Below are positions 56,508-64,000 of a stretch of DNA of 64,000 nucleotides, piece after piece; the stretch's first letter is position 1; each line of letters begins with the position of its first letter. The stretch spans positions 2,379,902 to 2,443,901 of the forward strand of contig NC_087076.1 of NCBI RefSeq assembly GCF_026151205.1, written 5' to 3'. Under the pieces are notes generated by a model. That model was not told the DNA's origin, made no database searches, and worked only from the letters and a program-made list of their open reading frames with translations. Source of the stretch: Bolinopsis microptera (lineage: Eukaryota > Ctenophora > Tentaculata > Lobata > Bolinopsidae). The position numbers and the translations under genes are program-made.

Positions 56508-59209
56508 GGGGGGCTCCATTTCCTATCCTGATTTGATGGTACATATAATATAATAGCGGGAGTCGTCAATTTATTCCAATGATAATATTACTATTAGGAT
56601 GGCACTCACGCTCCTGGTTTTCTACTATCAAGGAACTCTTGAAAAGCCTCAGAGGACATAGCTCTCTCTTTATCACTCTTACTGCTCTGGTATTGTAACG
56701 TGAAGTATCTGAGTGAGTTGACTTTCAGTCTTAACATTCGGAATTTAAGATATTATACCATAAATAGAAACTAGTGAGTTGTAAGCATTAAGAAGTAAGT
56801 ATTTGCATTCGGTTGTAAAACTAAACCGATGAGCTGCCGAGTTCGCTGCGTCTCTGTCCTCTTCTGATTTGGCTTTGTTGTACTGCTCGAGGAAGAATGT
56901 GTACTCCTCCGCCATGTCACCTGCCACCTTCTCATCGTCCTGACTTCCTCCTCCTTCAAGTACATTATTTTCAATAACTAATCAGATAATTAGATGACTC
57001 ATTTTTCTGACGAAATTCCAGTCAGAATTTGGGCTCGTTGTGTTTGTTTTCGCGACTATTATAACTAACTGGTTACAGGCTTATTTTGATGATGATATTA
57101 ACCACAATTTATTTTCAGAGTTCAAGAAATTTATGAAACGGACCCGTGGAACGCTACCTTTGACATCGGTTGATCTTATCGACTCTAGGAATTCAAGGTA
57201 TGCTGCCTCCACAATGTCAGTAAACCTTTTGTGTGTCTTCTTACTCTTCTGGTAATGTCTGTGGGCTGCATTCAGGACCTATGTGGGTTCATGCTGGAGT
57301 TTTTGTTATTTATATGTAAAATCCAAACTTATATTATTGTCTAAGCAGTAAGCAATAAGCATGTCGTATGGGTCGAGATAGCAACCAAAAGGGTTAAGTA
57401 CCCTTACCCCATAGTGTCAGACTTATATATCTTATCGGACATAATTGTCATGGACAAGTTTTCGGACATAATTGTCATGGACAAGTTTTCACGGACCAAA
57501 TTTTTCACGGACATAAGGCCGTAGGGACACATACACTAAAATTAATGAAAATAATTACCGGACTTTATTATTCATGGACCTTATAATGCAACAAACATAA
57601 TTATTCACGCTAAGGTCTTCAGCGTGAAAGTAATGTCCGTGATAATAATGACCGATAAGGTACAACTGGTTCATATCTTAATGATGCAGGCTACAAGTCA
57701 GGTTTGCATGTTATAAACGTACTAGTTCATGTAAATTTGCAGCGAATACAAAACAAAAGGGGTTTTGGGTTCCCTTTTAGCAGTTACCTTATTTCTTCCC
57801 TCATCGTTGTCAGCTTTAGAATGTTTATCCTTGAAATATTGATAACTCTGGCCCAAGTTGTCCGCCACCTTCCTCACATCTCTAGAATTCCTCAGTTTCG
57901 GTTTCTCCTCGTCTGACCCGAACAGATTGTTTATTTTATTGAGAAGATCGGGAGTGCTCCTGGAGGAGCTGGGTCCTGGTGGAGCTGATCCTGTAAATAT
58001 AAAGCTAAAATCAGGGACCAACAACATATTGGGAAGATTTTGCATTCCTCGTCAGTAACTTTAAACGTTGTAGTTGTGTCATTAGCGTCAGTATTTATTA
58101 TTTAGAGACCTCAACCTGCCTCCCTTATTAGAGTAGCTGAAGCTATATATATTAACCCTCCTTTTAAATAGATAAATTAATATACTTAAAATGTTCTTAT
58201 AATCTTTTACTTTCAGGGCGAATCTAGATCCGATAACTTTAGTCAAAACTGAGATTTTAAAATTGAAATCTTATTAAATATTGTATTTGAAACTATGCAA
58301 TATACTTCCATTCAGGAGCTAATAGTAATACTAATAGCAGACCTTGTTCTTGAAATGGGATAGTTTCAAATTCATAAATCTCCAAGCTTCACGAATAACA
58401 AATTAATCGTACTGTCAAGCTTGCAAAAGTATTTAAATGGTCGAGACTAACATTCAGCATTACCAGTACGAAACTTTCATCGTATATCATTTTGTTATTT
58501 AGGGATCGGGAGTGTCTCTGCAATGTTGACGCCCACTAGTAAATTTAAACATGATATTTTACTCATGCAACTCCTTGTCATGATGGAGAGTTGTTAATTC
58601 CATCTGTTACCCCGGGGTGCACGTGTGCACGCTTCTATTTGCCACCTCGTCTGTGTTTTGCGCGTTACCTCACAATTCACGCAGCTTCAGGAAATTATAC
58701 CCATTTTAGTTGATAAATTGAAGGGGATTTATGTCTAGGGGTTAACATGTAATGCTGGAGCACCCTAGCGAGACGATAGGTTTTGTATTCTCTTTCTAGT
58801 CTGGTCCTGCTTGTATCGAATTAAATGTCAGACTGATTCAGGATGACACGTGTTGCAGCGGTGCTCGTCTATTTTTATTGCACTGTTTCATGGGTTCACT
58901 CATAGATCCTTCTCTATCGACTCATAGATCCCTCTCTATCGACCTCTTACTTTTACGACAATAATTTAGCTAAACTGCCAAACTGTTAGTCATTTATTTT
59001 TTCTTTCTGTTATTTACAACCTTAATCATCAAAATGCTAACTTGAACTAGATTGTTAGTTACCATATATTTGTTGTTAAAGTTATACTATAAAGTTGTCG
59101 GCTAACAAGTTCGTTATTCACCTCTGGCTTGTTTTGAGACGTCAGGAGTTACATACTCCGGCTCTTCCGTATCTTCGTCTGTGTAATAGTTGTTTTGGTA
59201 GGTGGACAT
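53784..59209 (-). CDS. LFG/TMBIM (Bax-inhibitor-1 fold)-like membrane protein with N-terminal helical repeats, 14 exons
   Basis: Exons (minus): 59209-59122, 57990-57788, 57278-57158, 56953-56822, 56721-56610, 56412-56223, 55959-55839, 55724-55556, 55054-54941, 54820-54781, 54676-54587, 54419-54282, 54137-54087, 53945-53784. Phases chain to 576 aa. Residues about 375-560 hold five clear TM helices plus a shorter sixth/seventh. They resemble LFG proteins: an entry IVRMKKPWCEAFAGCWVQYT, KEFPQFVLWLVLL, and the end AIDAAMVIDNK...DDWMYGATCCYTDF, matching the family's (Y/I)D...L..xK......Y..GA..LY.D pattern. LFG proteins are ER/Golgi channel-like regulators of calcium and cell death. N-terminal exons 2-6 each carry a helical unit like YTFFLEQYNKAKSEEDRDAA, followed by a Ser/Ala and basic linker. 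Exon 4's donor (GTTTTA at 56821), the exon 3 and 4 acceptors and exon 8's donor are weak, so those borders are provisional. Family call moderately sure; the fusion is unusual. Confidence 0.7.
56473..56513 (+). repeat. Poly-G tract (34 G, A, 6 G)
   Basis: Homopolymer in an intron of the LFG-like gene, 61 bp upstream (in gene sense) of exon 56412-56223. On the sense strand it is poly-C and may serve as part of the pyrimidine tract. Length is likely uncertain in any assembly. Confidence 0.95.
57431..57659. mobile_element. 229-bp MITE with CTTATCGGAC ends
   Basis: Starts CTTATCGGACATAATTGTCA and ends in AATGACCGATAAG, with internal GGACATAATTGTCATGGACA duplicated in tandem. It shares its ends with the 88-bp element at 47911. 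It lies in intron 2 of the LFG-like gene. Confidence 0.7.
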
Positions 59210-60983
59210 GATCTAAGTCCGGGACATTAGATGTCGTTTACATCCCACACTGAAGCTTTTCCTTTTTCCTTTGCTGCGATTTGAAAATGTTTTTTATGGC
59301 AGTAGAGGATAGCAAACTTGTTCAATCCATAACAAACTGGTATTAAAGTATGAACACAACACTAAAATTAAAAGATTCTAAACAATCGCATCAAGTGATC
59401 TTAATTTCTTTCATGTTGTCTGTTGACTTTTATATGTAACACTAACATTCTTAGTCAGTATTTGACTGATTCAGATGATAAAATTGTGAAAATGTTTTTG
59501 CAAAAAGGTCAAAACTTAACGCCTAAATCAGTTTTAAAGAATTAGCTAAATGCTTCCATGAAGAAAAATAACAAAACTTTCAGACAACAAATACTGTTGG
59601 AACATATTAAAACGAAAGTAACAAGGAAATGTGATGAACTATTAAGTATTAATGTTACCGAATCTATTGTATATCGGTTGTATACACACTATTAACAGTG
59701 CAAACAATACAATCTAATAATCGCACTGATAAAAGTCTTCTTTTAAGAATATTCCTTAAGCAGCGCCGTGAACACTAATGTTCTTTTTCATGGATTTATG
59801 GCAACAGCAGCTATATAATAAACAAGTTTTGCTCGAAATTTGAACTTCAAAATTTCCAAATTCGTCCATAGTAACCTTCAATATTTTTACATAATTTCCA
59901 CATGAAATTACGGTCTTGTATGACGATACAGTTGCAGGAAATGACAACCTATGAGCTGATTAGTTGAAAGTAATGTCTATTGAATTATTGAATAAGAAAA
60001 CTATACATATCTTATTCTTTGTTCCACAATTCACAAGCGGAAGTTTGTTTTTCCCATCCTCCACTGATTATTGCCGGCCCACCTTGCTGCCATCAGCTGC
60101 TGTGATTTGAGAACTATTTAATTTGAGAATTCTCAGAGCCTGTTTTTATTTCCTGGATCGAAGGTATGACGTTGCGCTTTATTACGTTGTTTATACCACA
60201 GTAAAATACTGTTTTAGTTCTTAGGAATATAATAGTGCCCACTGTTATTGGACGAAGGCTTGATAACAGAATTCAAGTTTGCCTGTCCCTAAAGCGGTGT
60301 GGGAAGATCTGTGCTCCTAGAGGCACTACTGTAATGGAATCACTGGTACCTCGTTTGCTTCTGATTGTCACGGCTATAATGTTGATTGCTTCACTATACA
60401 AAATAACTCCAATGCAGTTTAATCACTAGACTTTAGTTCTCGTGTATATATTATAGTACAAACAGTATAAATTGCGATAGTCTCGAATACTGATTTGTTT
60501 TGGTATAATATCTACCAGGTTTATACTTTATGTGTATGCCGTGCTGTTAGATATCACCAGATCCTTTGACTCGTGAGTTCCTTAAAATTCTTAGTTCAGA
60601 GACATTTGATTCCTAAAATCTTGAACTCTGTGCTTCTTCAATCTCCCTGATGGGCCATCGTTAGGTACTGGCAGTACCTATAAATTAATAAAGCTTTATT
60701 GGAAGGTATTTTTACTGTTCACTGATCATTTCTTACATTTTATTGGTGATCGAATCGAACTTATCAAAGATATACTTTTGATGAATCATCAAAATAGTTA
60801 CGTATTGTTCGGCTAAGAGTTTGAGTCAAGTATGTAACGATTTGTATTCTGCCCCAACTTGACTAGCCATCAGAAATTGAGGAAACTTCAGTCGTCAGAC
60901 TGGTTTACTGAAACTGATACTTTCTGCCAGGACCGCGTTTGGTTTGCACATTTCTGGATCACCTGACTTGCTTACCTAGTATC
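59210..60983. other. 5' flank of the LFG-like gene and intergenic DNA
   Basis: No TATA box or compelling gene. A GTG-initiated frame at 60235-60429 contains a 31-codon ATG frame (60334-60429) with one hydrophobic helix (RLLLIVTAIMLIASLY), but nothing else supports it. Confidence 0.35.
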
Positions 60984-61095
60984 CACGTGACGTCACCATG
61001 ACATCACATGAATCACAACCTTAACATATAAACATGATCCTGATTATCACGTGACATAGGACACGTGGGCCACGTGACGCGCGCGTTATCACGTG
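60984..61095. promoter_or_regulatory. E-box (CACGTG) x5 plus CRE cluster, candidate promoter/enhancer
   Basis: CACGTG occurs at 60984-60989, 61048-61053, 61062-61067, 61071-61076 and 61090-61095. A consensus CRE, TGACGTCA (60988-60995), overlaps the first. Several are in the longer TCACGTGA/CCACGTGAC context favoured by bHLH-Zip factors (USF/MYC/MITF-TFE). GC-rich CGCGCGCG lies between sites, and CAACGTTGG and CGTCGCGACG follow. Five copies in 112 bp are far beyond chance in AT-rich DNA. It probably drives the plus-strand gene that starts downstream; a role for the minus-strand LFG-like gene 1.8 kb away is also possible. Confidence 0.7.
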
Positions 61096-61147
61096 ACCAT
61101 GTCAGCTCATGTGAGAGCGAGACCCCAACGTTGGACGCGTCGCGACG

Positions 61148-61195
61148 ATGTGCTCTCTTCTCCCCTACCTTTGTGATGACCTGAACCTACCACAG
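61148..61195 (+). CDS. Possible first coding exon (16 codons) downstream of the E-box cluster
   Basis: ATG at 61148 (A at -3) opens MCSLLPYLCDDLNLPQ and reaches CAG followed by GTTAAT, a weak donor, in phase 0. Position 50 bp after the CACGTG cluster suits a first exon. The exon at 63837 cannot be its direct in-frame partner, because a stop lies between that exon's acceptor and its ATG. Low confidence. Confidence 0.2.
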
Positions 61196-61196
61196 G

Positions 61197-62393
61197 TTAA
61201 TTAAATTACCGTGAAATAAGTTTAGTCTGATACTTTTTGAAAGTTTGACATCTCTTCTGGTCTGTCTGGTGACAGCGTTACTTTGTTTACCTTTCCCCAA
61301 TCCCGTCATTAGCCACCCACTTCACATTTGATCTGTTCCACTGGCCTCATCTCCTCAAATCAGTACTGATGTACCACTTTCGATACTCTTTCAGTCCTCA
61401 CCAGTCAGCAAATATCACTAACAGTAACAATCGTGATCTGATTTACTGATCGTATAAAATCCTATTTCCTTGTTTCAATGAGCAGATGATAGTGGACTCT
61501 AACCCTGGTCTACAGTCGAGTAGGTTCAGTGACTACCGTACAGGTCTGCCCTAATAATTTGAAGTAGATTTCCAATCCGCCCTCCCAGTTGCTTCTTACT
61601 CCCTCAACACACGTTGATTATACCCACATTCTGACATCTCATAATCAGCCTGACTAGCTCCTTGCTGGTGTATGTTGCTGCTTGACATGGTTCAATTAAC
61701 AAGCAGGATCTCAATGTCCTCCATCCTACTTATTGCTAATTCCCTCCGTCCAATCAATGGTTTTTGCCGGCACTTCTTCCTATTACCTTGTGGTTAGGTC
61801 TTTAGTTATGTAATATGTTCGTGGTACTCAGCAATCTAATCGATTGGGATCGCTTGGCGCCTAGTGCCTCTGTACTGTGATCTATCTTCGCATCCAGCTA
61901 TCTGTACCGCTTGTATTTACTTTTTTCATCGCATTTAGAATTCGTTTGTTTGCACTTTAGGACACCCTATCATTGGGAATGGAAATTTATATTTCTTTTT
62001 TCTTGGAATTTTAAAAAGTTGCATTATGTGATTTATGAATTTTCCTGGTAAGTGATTTTCCTCTGTGTTAACTTTATTAGGAGTTAAGGCTTGATATGAT
62101 ACTGTTGCATCGATCGTATAAAAGCTTAAAAGGTTTAAAACTTGTCAATCAATTTTATGTCACTTCATTTTATATTTTAAAGTTGTCTCAACTTTTGATG
62201 TTTAAACATTTCAAAGAATGATCATTATTAAGAAAATTATGGGCATTTATGAGTATGACATTCAATGCTCTATTTTCCAAGTAATTTTTCAAGTAATCTA
62301 TAACGGCAATTCAGTTTCTTGTCTATTTTGTTAACTTTTGGCATTGTGTAGAACATATTTTACATTATCATCAACTTATCTTTGTTCAAGATT
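61197..62393. other. Non-coding stretch, no gene seen
   Basis: Less AT-rich to about 61.9 kb, then strongly AT-rich. No exon-like frames or repeats recognised. Confidence 0.35.
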
Positions 62394-62501
62394 ATTGTGA
62401 ATGATTTGACCCGTAGAGGTTTAAAACTTAACTCTTTGAATAATCTTAATAAGCTTAAGATATTAGCCGATGATAGAGTTGCTTGGAGAAACAAATTTTA
62501 A
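62394..62501 (+). pseudogene. LINE ORF2 C-terminal remnant
   Basis: A 35-codon frame ends LNKLKILADDRVAWRNKF then stop. The (L)xxLAxDRxxWR pattern is the usual C-terminal end of non-LTR retrotransposon ORF2 proteins, also seen in the LINE at 38020 ([11 protein letters not shown]). No upstream reverse transcriptase is preserved. Confidence 0.5.
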
Positions 62502-63822
62502 CTCTAGCTGTCTTGATCTGTACTGATCACCATTTTAGGATGACTTGATTTCTTTTAGGGGTCTTGAATATTTTAATGGTGTAAATGTTTCTTAATAATT
62601 ATCTACTATTATACTTAAATAACTTACACTTTAGAGAACTTACACTTTACTGAGTGGGGATTAAGTTAGTAGAAATACTGAGAAATAGGCTCATTTCTAC
62701 AACAGAATATTCTACAGCCGTTCAGTGGCAGATGTCACCTTGCTGATTGAGCCTATTCATTCGCCATCTTTGTCAGGCCTGATAAAAAGAATCGGATATT
62801 GTTTTATCCACCATGCATCACGTCCTGTATACCTGTCACGTGCATATTTCAACGGTTTTCTGAAAGCATTATCTCCTTTATCTCATGATAAATATCGTAC
62901 TAAGGCTGTTGGTATTACTGAATATATTGGATAATAAATGCGCCCTTTGAAATTTATGTTCAGCCCTTTTATTCTGTTTATAAAGCTGCCATCCGGCTCA
63001 CCAGAGCGTGATTGTGGGTGGTTTTGTCCATTTCATTGAAGTGGACGGTTGACAGGCGCCCAGCAATTGTAAGGATTATTGCCTCAAAACTGCTCCCGTT
63101 CTCAAGATTTCAAACCAATGGCAGCCCTGCCTCTCATCCCAGCCAATAGGAACACAGCAGTGGTGCACGTGACACTTTACTATTGTGAAACTTTATTGCT
63201 ATTGGATCAAGGATTCGACAAATTGAACCGGTGGGATTCTTGATCAAGAGTCGAATGAGAGCAAGAGTTCGCTCATGACAGCCATCCATACGACTGGTAT
63301 CCTTTAAAGAGCACTCTGTCTTTTGTTTTCTGGCACTCTGATACTGAGATCTTACAATTCTTCCCCCTTCCGAACATTTAAATACAAAGTTCTACTTCTA
63401 GTTGTCCCTCTGACTTTGTAGAAGCTGTGGGGTGATCCGCCACTATTCGACATAAACCCAGAATAAAACCCGGATATGGCTGTCTATCCCAGTTTAAGTA
63501 AACAAAACCCGTGTCCTTGAAGAAGCTGTTCAAACTTTGTGACTCAGCTGCCAATCTCTGATCGGGACGTAGCCACGTGTCCTATTCAGTTGTAGATCTT
63601 TGACACTTGGACTATTGATGTTAGGTCTAGACTCGTTTTTAGGACCCCCAAATTGAGTTTGGCTCCCCTTTTTGTCGGTACAGTCACGTGTACCAGGAGG
63701 GATCATTGATTTTTGTAAAAATACTTTTAGTAATATGTTAGATAATGTAGACCGTCGTTGATGTTTTATCCCATAATCCTAAAATCAACAAATGAGCTGT
63801 TACAACATTACTTCTTCTCAGA

Positions 63823-63962
63823 TGAATGCTATATAAATGATGGACGTGTACTACAACGCTCACAATGCGGGACACCTCAGTTCGGGAATGTTTGGGGGTT
63901 CTGCCCCCTTGCACCCCCTATCCTCCCCTGCACCCTCACATTCCTCTTGCTCCATCATGCAG
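63823..63962 (+). CDS. First coding exon of an unidentified gene continuing beyond the window
   Basis: A 3' splice-like site (TACTTCTTCTCAG) precedes the exon, then tandem ATGs at 63837 and 63840. The frame runs 42 codons, MMDVYYNAHNAGHLSSGMFG then SAPLHPLSSPAPSHSSCSI and MQ, to CAG followed by the donor GTCAGT at 63963 (phase 0). The composition (Ser/Pro/His/Gly-rich, disordered) is typical of N-termini of transcription factors, but no domain is visible and I do not name it. A 5' UTR exon upstream, near the CACGTG cluster or near the CCAAT box (63143) and CACGTG (63166, 63573, 63684), is likely. Confidence 0.5.
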
Positions 63963-64000
63963 GTCAGTTTTCTTTTGAGTGTACTGGGTATGCTAATTGT

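Noticed and set aside
60334..60429. 31-codon single-helix microprotein
   Set aside because: Short hydrophobic frame with no conservation or context evidence.
62725..62934. 69-codon plus frame (starts GTG)
   Set aside because: No ATG start, no recognised domain and no splice partner; possibly part of a decayed repeat.

Overview
The window reads as nuclear DNA of a non-vertebrate animal. It is AT-rich, has GT-AG introns, and carries a complete 12-TM class III adenylyl cyclase, a TAF8 gene, a YHYH-domain gene and a UPF0390 gene. The spaces between are filled with LINE remnants, TIR elements, foldback elements and mini-/microsatellites. An early-branching or marine invertebrate is plausible, but the phylum cannot be fixed from this sequence.

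Layout. 0-2.2 kb (+): a small UPF0390/Leydig-tumour-10-kDa-like gene, then TAF8. 2.2-7.2 kb: repeat-rich intergenic DNA with a 588-bp foldback and a 1.3-kb poly-G-ended palindromic element. 7.5-44.0 kb (+): one adenylyl cyclase gene (21 coding exons reconstructed with consistent phases, 1138 aa) with two candidate first exons (7514 and 18073). Its introns hold minisatellites, a 32-bp satellite, a telomere-like array, a Tc1/mariner-type MITE and a LINE 3' end. Its 8.7-kb ninth intron contains an antisense YHYH-domain gene, itself invaded by a hAT-like element beside a splice acceptor. 45.5-48.8 kb (-): a five-exon gene for an acidic, charged protein of unknown family. 49.1-53.6 kb: a 4.5-kb palindromic transposable element with near-identical satellite-like arms and a perfect 8-bp target duplication. 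53.8-59.2 kb (-): a 14-exon gene whose C-terminal half is a divergent LFG/TMBIM (Bax-inhibitor-1 fold) membrane domain and whose N-terminal half is built from exon-encoded helical repeats. 61.0-64.0 kb: a dense CACGTG/CRE cluster followed by 5' exon(s) of a plus-strand gene that runs out of the window.

The clearest biology is cAMP synthesis: the cyclase keeps both metal-binding aspartates and all the C2 substrate residues. The most unusual items are the repeat-LFG fusion protein, the set of unrelated elements that share one design (inverted arms made of short tandem words), and the hAT-like insertion that rebuilt the 3' splice site of the YHYH gene. No prokaryotic features, CRISPR arrays or convincing tRNA/rRNA genes were seen.
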